Shown here: one piece after another, positions 16,482 to 24,631 of the stretch
How positions within the stretch are numbered: position 1 is the stretch's first letter
Layout of the letters: every line of letters starts with the position of its first letter
Assembly: GCF_016756495.1 (NCBI RefSeq)
Contig: NZ_AP023243.1
Location: 1,364,001 to 1,428,000, forward strand
Length of the DNA: 64,000 bases
Source: Mesorhizobium sp. 113-3-3
GTDB lineage: Bacteria; Pseudomonadota; Alphaproteobacteria; Rhizobiales; Rhizobiaceae
Direction: 5' to 3'
The notes under the pieces: generated by a model
Database searches by the model: none
What the model was told of the DNA's origin: nothing
The model's input: only the letters and a program-made list of their open reading frames with translations
Made by a program: the position numbers and the translations under genes

Positions 16482-17333
16482 TCAGGTCCCGATCTTGATG
16501 GCTTCGCCGACGGCTTTCGCAATGGCCTCCACGGCCTTCGCCAGCCGGTTGAGATGTGGCGAGCGCAGCGCCACGACCTGCAATGAAAGGTCGACACCTT
16601 CGAGATCGACAAGCGCGAGGCCGTCGGGAAGCCCGCGCGCCGCGAGCCGCAACGGCATGAGGCCGAGGCCGTGTCCACGGCGTACCCATTCCATCTGCAT
16701 CGCCGGGTCCTGGATTTCTGCAGCCACGACGAGCGGATGCCGTCCGCCGCCCAAGCTGGAGACGAGCGTCTGACGGGCGTCGCAAGGCTCGGGGCTGAGA
16801 ACCCAAGGCATCCGAGCGTCCGCGAGATGGGCGCCTGCCTGCGCTATGATGCAGAGACGTTCGCTGCCGAGCGCCTCCGGGCCTTGATGATCGGCAGGTC
16901 GCAGAACGATCGCCATGTCGAGTTGACCGCGTTCGAACTGCTCGATGAGTTCCGCGCTCCAGCCGGTCTTGAGCCGCAACGATATTTTTGCAAACGCGGC
17001 GGCCGCGCCGGCGATAGCGCCGGCAACGCTTGCATCGGACAAGCCATGCGCCAGGCCGACACGCAGCACGCCCTGCGGCTCGGCGTCGGCGGCGAATTCT
17101 TTCAGAGCCTCGACCGAAGCCAGTATGTCCTTTGCGCGCGCCAGCACCTCCAGTCCCGCCGAGGTCAGGCGCGGCGGCTTCTGCCGGCGATCGAGAAGTG
17201 TTGTCGCGAGCATATCCTCCAGCCGCTGCATCTGCCTTGTGACGGCCGGCTGCGTCAAAGGCAGGCGGCGGGCCACATTCTGGATCGAGCCTTCCTCGGC
17301 GAACAGGACAAGCGTGCGCAGTTCCTCCAGCAT
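16482..17333 (-). CDS. LysR-family transcriptional regulator
   Basis: A 283-residue LysR protein. The N-terminal winged helix reads LVLFAEEGSIQNVARRLPLTQPAVTRQMQRLEDML, followed by the substrate-binding domain (GVLRVGLAHGL...GLGLMPLRLAARGL). The ATG at 17333 has a near-perfect GGAGGATC seven bases upstream; earlier ATGs at 17354 and 17360 lack one. It is divergent from an alcohol dehydrogenase-type gene and the shared 106-base gap holds two nested dyads, so it probably controls that gene and itself. Confidence 0.92.
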   Translation of the reverse strand: MLEELRTLVLFAEEGSIQNVARRLPLTQPAVTRQMQRLEDMLATTLLDRRQKPPRLTSAGLEVLARAKDILASVEALKEFAADAEPQGVLRVGLAHGLSDASVAGAIAGAAAAFAKISLRLKTGWSAELIEQFERGQLDMAIVLRPADHQGPEALGSERLCIIAQAGAHLADARMPWVLSPEPCDARQTLVSSLGGGRHPLVVAAEIQDPAMQMEWVRRGHGLGLMPLRLAARGLPDGLALVDLEGVDLSLQVVALRSPHLNRLAKAVEAIAKAVGEAIKIGT

Positions 17334-17351
17334 GATTTGATCCTCCAAATG

Positions 17352-17390
17352 CATAATCATTCTGACTATTATGAATTTGAAATCAGAATG
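17352..17390. promoter_or_regulatory. Nested dyads, candidate LysR box
   Basis: Two perfect inverted repeats overlap: CATAAT (17352-17357) with ATTATG (17368-17373), and CATTCTGA (17358-17365) with TCAGAATG (17383-17390). They lie between the divergent LysR and dehydrogenase genes, 19 bases from the LysR start, as expected for recall and activation sites of a LysR tetramer. Confidence 0.6.
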
Positions 17391-17439
17391 CCGGCAAGCG
17401 ATTTTCCTTTCGACGGATTTTTCAAAGGAAGGAAAGACA

Positions 17440-18456
17440 ATGCAGGCGATCGAATTGCAGGCTCCCGGCGGCATCGACAATCTCAGGTCGGTCGAGCGGC
17501 CGATGCCGGAACCGGGCCGCCAGGAGATGATCATCAAGGTCAAGGCAACGGCGCTCAATTACCGCGACGTCGAGATTGCCCGTGGCAGTTACCACACCGC
17601 TTTTGCGCTGCCGCTGATACCGCTTTCGGACGGTGTGGGCGAAGTTGTCGCTGTCGGCGCCGAAGTGACCCGTTTCAAAGTTGGTGACCGCGTCTGCGGC
17701 ACGTTCTGGCAGCGCTGGGTCGGCGGCGGCTTCGCCATGGCCGAGCCCTCCTATCAGCGTGGTGGGCCCATCGATGGCCTGCTCAGCGAATTCGCGCGGC
17801 TGGACGAACAGGCGGCCGTGCTCGCACCGCCGCATCTGAGCGATATCGAAGCGGCGACATTGCCTTGCGCGGGGGTCACGGCCTGGCATGCGCTGTTCAC
17901 CGAAGGCCAGTTGAAGCCGGGCGAGACGGTGCTCAGCCTGGGCACTGGCGGCGTCTCGCTGTTTGCGGTGCAGTTCGCCGCGGCGGCCGGCGCGCATGTC
18001 ATCGTCACGTCGAGCAGCGACGACAAGCTCGCGCGGGCAAAGGCGCTTGGCGCGCATCACGGCATCAACTATCGCGACAATCCCGATTGGTCGTCAGCCG
18101 TGCTGGCGCTGACCGACGGCCGCGGCGCCGACCACATTATCGAGGTCGGCGGGCCGCAAAGCTTCGCCCAGTCGCTGAAGGCTTCGGCACGTGGCGCCCA
18201 GATCAACGTCATCGGCTATCTCGGCGGCAGCGAAGGGTCGATCAACCCCCTCGACATCTTCCGCCGCCAGGTCAGGGCGCGCGGTATACCGGTGGGCTCA
18301 CGCGAATCCTTCGAGGCGATGAACCGGGGCCTGACAGTCAACCGGATAAGACCCGTGATCGAGAAGGTGTTTGCCTGGAAGGACGCGGCTGCAGCTTTCC
18401 GGCACCTTGAACACGGATCGCCCTTCGGCAAGGTCGTCCTCGATCATATGCAGTAG
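17440..18456 (+). CDS. Zinc-type alcohol dehydrogenase-like, NAD(P)-dependent oxidoreductase (MDR family)
   Basis: A 338-residue medium-chain dehydrogenase/reductase. GroES-like domain: TALNYRDVEIARGSYH and PLSDGVGEVVAVG; Rossmann domain: GETVLSLGTGGVSLFAVQFA, then SSSDDKLARAKALGAHHGINY. The catalytic zinc cysteine of classical alcohol dehydrogenases is replaced (NYRD in place of C-D), so it is likely a zinc-independent reductase of the quinone-oxidoreductase type. AAGGAAGG precedes the ATG at 17440. Divergent from, and probably regulated by, the LysR gene. Confidence 0.9.
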   Translation: MQAIELQAPGGIDNLRSVERPMPEPGRQEMIIKVKATALNYRDVEIARGSYHTAFALPLIPLSDGVGEVVAVGAEVTRFKVGDRVCGTFWQRWVGGGFAMAEPSYQRGGPIDGLLSEFARLDEQAAVLAPPHLSDIEAATLPCAGVTAWHALFTEGQLKPGETVLSLGTGGVSLFAVQFAAAAGAHVIVTSSSDDKLARAKALGAHHGINYRDNPDWSSAVLALTDGRGADHIIEVGGPQSFAQSLKASARGAQINVIGYLGGSEGSINPLDIFRRQVRARGIPVGSRESFEAMNRGLTVNRIRPVIEKVFAWKDAAAAFRHLEHGSPFGKVVLDHMQ

Positions 18457-18470
18457 TCGAGCGGCCGCCG

Positions 18471-19511
18471 TCAGGGCAGGCGGTTTGCCTTCTGCAGGGC
18501 CTGTTTGGTCTGGTCGTCGCTCAGCCCTTGCAGGAAATCGTCCATGTCGGGGTCGATGAGGCCGGCACGGCGGGCGACGATGTACCAGGCGCCGGCCAGC
18601 ACCAGGTCGGGATCGGTGCCGATGCCTTGCATATAGAGCTTTGCCAGCCGGTTCTGCGCGGCGACGTTACCGCCCTCGGCTGCCTGCTTGGTCCAGCCGA
18701 AAGCCGATTTCAGGTCGCGGGCGCCGCCGCGGCCTTCGATCATCCAGGCGGCGAGATCGATCTGCGCGGTGTCGTAGTTCTGCCGCGCGGCCTGGGCCAG
18801 GAAGCGTCTTGCCTGCGCATCGTCGTGCGGCTTGCCGCCGACGCCATTGGCATAGATCTGGGACATGGCGTATTGCGCGTCGGCGAGGCCGGTCGCGGCG
18901 GCGCGCTCATAATAGGAGACCGCCCTGGCCAGGCCCGCGTCGCCGGGATCCTGCTGGACCAGCATCTGCGCGAAATTGAATTGCGCCAGCTGGTTGCCGG
19001 CTTCGGCGGCGGCCTGCATCAGCGCGTAGGCCGCCTTGGTGTCCTTCTTGACGTAACGGCCGTCGAGCAGCATCAGCGCGTACTGGAACTGCGCTTCAGG
19101 CACGCCTTGTTCCGCGGCAAGTGCATACCATTTCGAGGCTTCCGCCGCATTCAACGGCACGCCGAGCCCGCGCGACAGAATCTCGGCCACCAATGTCTGC
19201 CCCGCCGGGTCGCCGTTCTGGGCACGGGTCAGCGCCAGATTATAGGCCGTCTTGTAGAGCCCGCGCTGGAAGGCGCCATAGGCCGCGTCCGCCGGCTTGG
19301 CGCCGAAGCGGTCGGGATTGATGTTGTCCGCCGAGGGCAGCGGTGCGGGCTGCGCCGTGGTGGCGGGCTGCGGCAGCTGCTTTTCGATCGGCTTGTCGGT
19401 GTGCACGCCGGTTTCAGGCTTGGGCTGCGGCAAAGGTACGGTTTCGGCGGCGGCGGCCTGGATCATGACCGCTGCAAGCAAGGCCTGAAGGGGTAGCCTT
19501 ACCGGAGCCAC
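18471..19511 (-). CDS. Exported Sel1/tetratricopeptide-repeat protein
   Basis: A 346-residue protein with a signal peptide (PLQALLAAVMIQAAAAETV) and a proline-rich spacer, then about six Sel1-type repeats such as AAEASKWYALAAEQGVPEAQ and SYYERAAATGLADAQYAMSQ. Sel1 repeats form solenoids that bind protein partners, often in the envelope. I chose the GTG at 19511, one base after the stop of the ThiE-like gene; the longer reading overlaps that gene. The two are translationally coupled, which ties this envelope protein to the ThiE-like protein. Confidence 0.82.
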   Translation of the reverse strand: MAPVRLPLQALLAAVMIQAAAAETVPLPQPKPETGVHTDKPIEKQLPQPATTAQPAPLPSADNINPDRFGAKPADAAYGAFQRGLYKTAYNLALTRAQNGDPAGQTLVAEILSRGLGVPLNAAEASKWYALAAEQGVPEAQFQYALMLLDGRYVKKDTKAAYALMQAAAEAGNQLAQFNFAQMLVQQDPGDAGLARAVSYYERAAATGLADAQYAMSQIYANGVGGKPHDDAQARRFLAQAARQNYDTAQIDLAAWMIEGRGGARDLKSAFGWTKQAAEGGNVAAQNRLAKLYMQGIGTDPDLVLAGAWYIVARRAGLIDPDMDDFLQGLSDDQTKQALQKANRLP

Positions 19512-19512
19512 A

Positions 19513-20160
19513 TCAGTCCTCGAAGCGCGGCGCGGTTTCGTCGAGCAGCGCGTTGGCCCGGGCCACGGCCGTTTTCGGATCGACACCGTCGGCGAACACC
19601 GCGCTCGACAGCGCGACGAACTCGGCGCCGGTGGCGGCCACTTCCTCGACGGAAGCCAGATCGGATCCGGCCATGACGATGCAGGGGATCTGGATCATCT
19701 GCGCCCACCATTCGCCCAGCGCCAGGTTGCGCGGATGCGGCTCCGGTTTGTTGTCGTAACCGAAGCGGCCGAAGAAGATGTAGTCGGGCCGCGTCTCGCC
19801 AAGCTCGAGCGCGTCGTCGCGCTTCTTGGCGCCGCCGGCGCCGACCATCATCTTCGCCTGAAAATGTTCGATCGTTTCGGCGAGCTCGGCCTTGGACGCC
19901 TCGACGTGGATGCCGTCCGCCTGGACACGGCCCGCGATGCGGGTGTCGCCGGCGATGATCACAGCGACGCCGGCGGCCTGTGCCGTCGGCACGATCTGTT
20001 CGGCAAAGGCCTGGAAAGAGGCCTCGTCCATGCCGTTCTCGGGCAGGATCAGCGAGGCGACGTCGCCGCCCTCGAATGCGGTGGCGATGCGGGCGGCCGG
20101 CACGCCTTGCGGCGCGATCAGCACGATGCGGCAACGATTGGGAGGTGTGGCGTCGTTCAT
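19513..20160 (-). CDS. ThiE-like (TMP synthase/TENI fold) protein with degenerate motifs
   Basis: A 215-residue protein with the TIM-barrel pattern of thiamine-phosphate synthase: RIVLIAPQG, AGVAVIIAGDTRIAGRVQADGIHVE, then DYIFFGRFGYDNKPEPHPRN and IPCIVMAGSDLASVEEVAATGAEFVALSSAVF. Several catalytic or diphosphate-binding signatures of true ThiE look altered: no VQLREK (here VASLILPENG), GD in place of the ND of INDR, and no IGxSxH (here MVGAGGAKK). It probably does not make thiamine phosphate, or uses another substrate. Coupled to the Sel1-repeat gene. The ATG at 20160 matches the domain start. Confidence 0.75.
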   Translation of the reverse strand: MNDATPPNRCRIVLIAPQGVPAARIATAFEGGDVASLILPENGMDEASFQAFAEQIVPTAQAAGVAVIIAGDTRIAGRVQADGIHVEASKAELAETIEHFQAKMMVGAGGAKKRDDALELGETRPDYIFFGRFGYDNKPEPHPRNLALGEWWAQMIQIPCIVMAGSDLASVEEVAATGAEFVALSSAVFADGVDPKTAVARANALLDETAPRFED

Positions 20161-20261
20161 GGTTCTTCGATCCCGGGTTTCGCCTATGCCGGGCGAAGAT
20201 GGTTGGATTGCGGCATAGAGCAAACTGCCGGGATTGAACAGACATCAGCTATCAGGCGGCA

Positions 20262-20843
20262 TCAGGCGGAACGAAGGGCATTGCGGGCTTTCATGACGAT
20301 GTCGAAGACTTTCGACGGGTCCTCGATGCCAAGGAACTGCGGGACGGGGTCGAGAGCCGGCGACCAGCTGGCAAAATTCTGATAGCGCGACTGAGGCCAG
20401 CCGCCCGGACTTCCGAAGAACGATGTCCCCACGCCGAAGCGCAAAGTGCCACGCTTTTCGCCCTCGCCGGTCACCTGGATGTCGGGAAGACGCTCCAGAT
20501 CGATCGACGTGAAGTTGGCGAAAGGCGCGGTGCGCATGATGAGAATGCGTTTGTCCGTGACCGCATAGGAGATACGCCGTCTCAACCACGCGTCGACTGC
20601 AAACCTGCCAAAGACGAAGAAGAGACCAATGCAAATGAACATTACTCCCCATGCGTCGAAGAAAAGTGGTGCGCCTTGCCTTGCCGCGTTATAGGTCCAG
20701 AAAATCGCAAAGCCGCACCAGAGCAGGCTGAACGGAATGAGAAACATATCCCGGCTGGTGAAGAACAGGCCTTGCGTGGGAATACCGCTCCACATGATGT
20801 GTTCGCGGGGCAATAGCCGTCCCTGGAAAGATCCGCTCGCCAC
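20262..20843 (-). CDS. Membrane protein with PH-like (bPH) domain
   Basis: About 193 residues. The opening LLPREHIMWSGIPTQGLFF is typical of bacterial PH-domain membrane proteins, followed by two helices (MFLIPFSLLWCGFAIFWTY and GVMFICIGLFFVFGRF) and the domain core ISYAVTDKRILIMR..FTSIDLERLPDIQV. The start is uncertain: the GTG at 20843 has an upstream GGGGCAAAGG, but a TTG at 20903 and an ATG at 20793 are possible. Function unknown. Confidence 0.75.
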   Translation of the reverse strand: MASGSFQGRLLPREHIMWSGIPTQGLFFTSRDMFLIPFSLLWCGFAIFWTYNAARQGAPLFFDAWGVMFICIGLFFVFGRFAVDAWLRRRISYAVTDKRILIMRTAPFANFTSIDLERLPDIQVTGEGEKRGTLRFGVGTSFFGSPGGWPQSRYQNFASWSPALDPVPQFLGIEDPSKVFDIVMKARNALRSA

Positions 20844-20976
20844 GCCTTTGCCCCGTTGCTTTGTGCCCGCACCCACATCGCATGGACTATGATCGCTGTG
20901 CAAATCAGCAACACGTTATCCGCCCACAACGTCATGCGGTCGAAAGTATCGCAGCATCTATCCAACCTTGAGCACT

Positions 20977-21861
20977 CTATGCCGGCACTTTCGACTTCCA
21001 CAGCGACCAGCCAAGATTCATGCCGGCCGCAGCCGTCAGGATCAAAGCGGCGCCGACGACCTGGCTGAGATGCAGCCGATGGCCGAAAGCCACGACATCG
21101 ACCAGGATGGCAACCACCGGATAGATGAAGGACAGCGATCCCTGCAAATGCGTCGGCAGCTTCTGGATGGCGCCGTACATCAATATGTACATCAGCCCGG
21201 TATGGACGATGCCCAGCGTCGCCAGCATGGCCCAGCTCCACGCGTCGGGGGGAAGATGCGAGAGATTGGCGAGGGGCGCCAGCATGACGACGCCGACGCA
21301 GACCTGGATGAGCGCGATCAGATGCGGCGGCGTGCCCTTGAGCTTCTTGGTGACGATGGCAGCGACCGCCCAGAAGAAGGCCGCGGCCAGCGCCATGAGG
21401 ATGCCGGCAAAATAGTTGGTGCCGACATCGCCGGCGTCAGGCGCGGCCTCGATGATCAAGACCATGCCGGCGAAGGCTATGGCCAGCCATGTCAGCTTGG
21501 TCAGCGTCAATCGCTCGGCGAAGAAGAGCGCGCCGAAGGCGACCAGCATGAAGGGCTGGGTGTTGTAGACGGCGGTGGCGATGGAGATCGACGCGCGGGA
21601 AAAGGCGCTGAACAGCAGAACCCAGTTGATGACAATGGCCGCACCGCCAAGCGCGGCCAGACCGATGACGCGCAAGGACAGCCTGTTGCGAAACAGGCCC
21701 AGGCAAGCACAGATGACGAGCAGCGTCACCGCGCCGAACGCGCAGCGCCAGAACACCACATCCATGATCGGCTGGCCGGACATGATGACGAACCATCCGA
21801 TCGTCCCAAGGATCGCCATTGCAGCCGACATTTCGACCGTGCCGCGTACCGTATCGTTCAT
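20977..21861 (-). CDS. EamA-domain DMT-family transporter
   Basis: A 294-residue protein with ten membrane helices in two EamA repeats (AAMAILGTIGWFVIMSGQP and AALAAAFFWAVAAIVTKK-type starts), the layout of drug/metabolite exporters such as RhaT/YdcZ-like proteins. The ATG at 21861 is the natural start. Divergent from an Lrp/AsnC regulator, which suggests an amino-acid-related substrate, as is common for such pairs. Confidence 0.9.
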   Translation of the reverse strand: MNDTVRGTVEMSAAMAILGTIGWFVIMSGQPIMDVVFWRCAFGAVTLLVICACLGLFRNRLSLRVIGLAALGGAAIVINWVLLFSAFSRASISIATAVYNTQPFMLVAFGALFFAERLTLTKLTWLAIAFAGMVLIIEAAPDAGDVGTNYFAGILMALAAAFFWAVAAIVTKKLKGTPPHLIALIQVCVGVVMLAPLANLSHLPPDAWSWAMLATLGIVHTGLMYILMYGAIQKLPTHLQGSLSFIYPVVAILVDVVAFGHRLHLSQVVGAALILTAAAGMNLGWSLWKSKVPA

Positions 21862-21914
21862 GATAGACCTCTGAACCCTGTTGAGATGGCATAATCTCAT
21901 GCGATGTGGCCACT

Positions 21915-21973
21915 TTCCATCATATGGAAAAGGCGCTATGGAGAGGTGACCTAATTATATTAGGCAATTGCCT
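21915..21973. promoter_or_regulatory. Three dyads in the DMT/Lrp divergent promoter
   Basis: TTCCAT-CAT-ATGGAA (21915-21929), CCTAA-TTATA-TTAGG (21950-21964) and AGGCAATTGCCT (21962-21973) are all perfect and lie within 60 bases between the transporter (start 21861) and the Lrp gene (start 21995). Multiple spaced sites suit an Lrp octamer wrapping the DNA. Confidence 0.65.
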
Positions 21974-21994
21974 GGAAATCGTGAGAAATCTGAA

Positions 21995-22447
21995 ATGCTG
22001 GATGATCTCGACCGAAGCCTCCTCGAAATCCTGGTCAGGGATGCGCGGACCTCGCTGAAGGAGCTGGCTGCCCAGGTCGGGCTGTCGTCGCCAAGTGTTT
22101 CGGAGCGGCTGCGGCGGCTCGAGGAGCGCGGCGTCATCCGGGCGTTCACCGTCGAGATCGATCCGCTGGCGCTCGGCTACACCTTGCAGGCGATCGTGCG
22201 CATCAAGCCTTTGCCGGGCAAGCTGCACATCGTCCAGAAGCTGATCGAGGAGATCGCCGAATTCGGCGAATGCGACAAGGTGACGGGCGACGACTGTTTC
22301 GTCGCCCGGCTGTTCGTGCGCTCGATCGGCGACCTCGACGGCATTCTCGACCGCATCGCCGACAAGGCCGAAACCAGCACCGCGATCATCAAGGCGCAGC
22401 CGATCCGGCGGCGGCCGCCGCCGCTCGGAGTTCCATCCTCGTCTTGA
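21995..22447 (+). CDS. Lrp/AsnC-family transcriptional regulator
   Basis: A 150-residue protein. The N-terminal helix-turn-helix reads LDDLDRSLLEILVRDARTSLKELAAQVGLSSPSVSERLRRLEERGVI, followed by the RAM ligand domain (GYTLQAIVRIKPLPGK..CDKVTGDDCFVARLFVRSIGDL). The ATG at 21995 begins the conserved part; a TTG at 21968 would place the start inside a palindrome. Likely regulates the divergent EamA transporter. The C-terminal tail is proline/arginine rich (RRRPPP). Confidence 0.93.
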   Translation: MLDDLDRSLLEILVRDARTSLKELAAQVGLSSPSVSERLRRLEERGVIRAFTVEIDPLALGYTLQAIVRIKPLPGKLHIVQKLIEEIAEFGECDKVTGDDCFVARLFVRSIGDLDGILDRIADKAETSTAIIKAQPIRRRPPPLGVPSSS

Positions 22448-22530
22448 CTCCGCATGGCCCTGGTGAAAAGGCGCGGCCAGTCCGCTAGATGTCTGTCCGG
22501 CAGATGATGGGGCCGAGAGACGAGGAAAGC

Positions 22531-23265
22531 ATGGCGCAGAATATCTATGACCAGCCGGATTTCTTCGCCGGTTACAGCCAGCTTGGCCGGTCGATCGAAG
22601 GCCTTGAAGGTGCCGCCGAGTGGCCGGCGCTGCGCGCCATGCTGCCTGACATCGGCGGCTTGCGGATCGTCGACCTCGGCTGCGGTTTCGGCTGGTTCTG
22701 CCGCTGGGCGCACGAGCATGGGGCGCGCCACGTCCTGGGGCTGGACCTGTCGGAGAAGATGCTGGCGCGGGCGAAGGCCGCCGGGCCGGACGCCGGCATC
22801 GCCTACGAGCGTGCCGACCTCGACCAGCTCGCCCTGCCGCAAGACAGCTTCGATCTCGCCTACAGTTCGCTTGCCTTGCACTATGTCGAGGACGTCGCGC
22901 GGCTGTTCAGGACGGTGCATCAGGCGCTGTCGCCCGGGGGGCATTTCGTCTTCTCGACGGAGCATCCGATCTACATGGCCCCGACCAGGCCCGGCTGGGC
23001 GGTCGATGCCGAAGGCCACAGGACATGGCCTGTCGACCGCTATCTGGTGGAAGGCCCGCGCAAGACCGACTGGCTGGCCAAGGGCGTGGTGAAACACCAC
23101 CGCACCATCGGCACCACGCTGAACGCGCTGATCGGGTCCGGTTTCACCATCGGACATGTCGAAGAATTCCGTCCGACGGAAGCCCAGATCACGGCCAGGG
23201 CGGAACTGGCGGAAGAGCTCGAGCGGCCGATGTTCCTGCTGGTCTCGGCGAGTGTATCCCCTTGA
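22531..23265 (+). CDS. SAM-dependent class I methyltransferase
   Basis: A 244-residue protein with the Methyltransf_11 pattern: motif I IVDLGCGFGWFCRWAHEHGA (SAM-binding), motif II GLDLSEKML, and DLAYSSLALHYVEDVARLF, then LSPGGHFVFSTEHPIYM. The opening MAQNIYDQPDFFAGYSQLGRS is typical of a small-molecule methyltransferase group. GAGGAAAG precedes the ATG at 22531. Substrate unknown; no linked pathway genes. Confidence 0.92.
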   Translation: MAQNIYDQPDFFAGYSQLGRSIEGLEGAAEWPALRAMLPDIGGLRIVDLGCGFGWFCRWAHEHGARHVLGLDLSEKMLARAKAAGPDAGIAYERADLDQLALPQDSFDLAYSSLALHYVEDVARLFRTVHQALSPGGHFVFSTEHPIYMAPTRPGWAVDAEGHRTWPVDRYLVEGPRKTDWLAKGVVKHHRTIGTTLNALIGSGFTIGHVEEFRPTEAQITARAELAEELERPMFLLVSASVSP

Positions 23266-23457
23266 CGGCGTACCCGCGAAGGAAGTCCAGCGCACGATTT
23301 GGGTGACCTGTAGGATCGCTTGGCCAAGAGCGTAGATCCAAATCCAATAGCTGCTCAGAACGAGTGAACATCTTTGTTGCGGCAGCTTGCCCCGATTCCG
23401 AGCGCTTGTGTAGTGGGCGACTCATCAGCACTATGCGGTCGAGCAGGAGTGGCTGGC

Positions 23458-24360
23458 ATGCGAATCTTGGTGTTCTTGACGTTCTTGGTGCTAGCCACCC
23501 ATGTAAGCGCGAAGGAAGCCCAAGGGGTGGCCGATCAGACCATACCAAGCCAATCCGAAGGCAGAAGGCAGGGCAACGGCGGCAACAACTCCACCCAACC
23601 TTTTTCTGTCCCGGTCCGGATACTCGAAGAACCAGAAGAGGCCGAGAGTACCAAACTGGAGAAGCAGGAAGCCGCTCAACGCGAGATAGACGATCTTGCA
23701 GCGCAACAAGGTGTCGATCAGTCCACCAAAAAACTCGTTCTGTTGACCATCGCACAGACCGTGCTTGCGTTTTTCGGAACGATCGCTTTGCTTTACTCTC
23801 TCCTCCTCAACAGGAAAGCCACCTATGCCGCCGTCGAGGCTTCCACCGCCGCACGGGAGGCAATCGGCGTAGAGCGAGCTTGGCTCACCTTCAGCGGCAT
23901 GAGAAATGAATTCCATACCGACTTGAAGATGCCTGACGGAGTTGTACACGCCAAGGCTATCGCTTTTTCCCCCAAATGGATGAATACGGGGAGAACTCCG
24001 GCGCTGAAGAGCGAAGCGCTCAGCATGGGCAATATTATTGGGTTTGAAGATCCTATCCCAGAGTTCACTCCAAAGGACAATGATGGTGAGGTGATGGCCA
24101 TGGTGATTGGTCCGGGAGTGACCGTGAATTCGTTTCCTTTCTATGTCGTAGGGGACAACCTGACAGCGCTTCTTGGAAGGCATAAACGGGTCGCTATTTA
24201 TTCCAAGGTCACTTATGCTGATGTCTATCAGCCAGGTATCACTAGGTGCAGCGAATGCTGCATATCCATCAAGTACAAAGGACAGCATCTGGCCGAGAAT
24301 GGCGAGGTCACTGAAATATTCGATGTGGCGGCGACCGGACCACAGAACACCGCATCCTGA
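23458..24360 (+). CDS. Membrane protein of unknown function, AT-richer than neighbours
   Basis: A 300-residue protein. A signal peptide (MRILVFLTFLVLATHVSAKEA) is followed by a charged, probably coiled-coil region (EEPEEAESTKLEKQEAAQRE) and a second membrane helix (LTIAQTVLAFFGTIALLYSLL). After it comes TYAAVEASTAAREAIGVERAW, a stretch I associate with uncharacterised rhizobial proteins, then a C-terminal beta-rich domain with paired cysteines (RCSECC). GGAG lies 9 bases before the ATG at 23458. Base composition is visibly lower in GC than the flanking genes, which suggests acquisition by transfer. Confidence 0.72.
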   Translation: MRILVFLTFLVLATHVSAKEAQGVADQTIPSQSEGRRQGNGGNNSTQPFSVPVRILEEPEEAESTKLEKQEAAQREIDDLAAQQGVDQSTKKLVLLTIAQTVLAFFGTIALLYSLLLNRKATYAAVEASTAAREAIGVERAWLTFSGMRNEFHTDLKMPDGVVHAKAIAFSPKWMNTGRTPALKSEALSMGNIIGFEDPIPEFTPKDNDGEVMAMVIGPGVTVNSFPFYVVGDNLTALLGRHKRVAIYSKVTYADVYQPGITRCSECCISIKYKGQHLAENGEVTEIFDVAATGPQNTAS

Positions 24361-24631
24361 GGGTCTGCCATTAGCGGTCAACCTCATAGTAGGTATCGTG
24401 AGTATCACCCCGACAGCGAAAACAAGTGCGTTCGCGCGGCGGATCGCATGGTAGGGTGAAGTCGTTTCCTTGCTATATGCTCCGAGGGGACACATCCGGT
24501 CTCGGCCCGGCGGTAGGGCACGAGCCGGACATTGGTTGGTGTTCGGCTATCGGTCCGGATTTGCAGTCGCCCAAAGCACAATTCTGGGCTATTCAGGCGT
24601 TGACGCCTTCCCTCCAGACCAGTCCCTCCCC
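24361..24631. other. Intergenic, nothing recognised
   Basis: A 271-base gap between the AT-richer orphan gene and the TauE-type permease. I found no supported gene, RNA or strong dyad here. It may be degraded remnant DNA from the insertion of the upstream gene. Confidence 0.5.
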
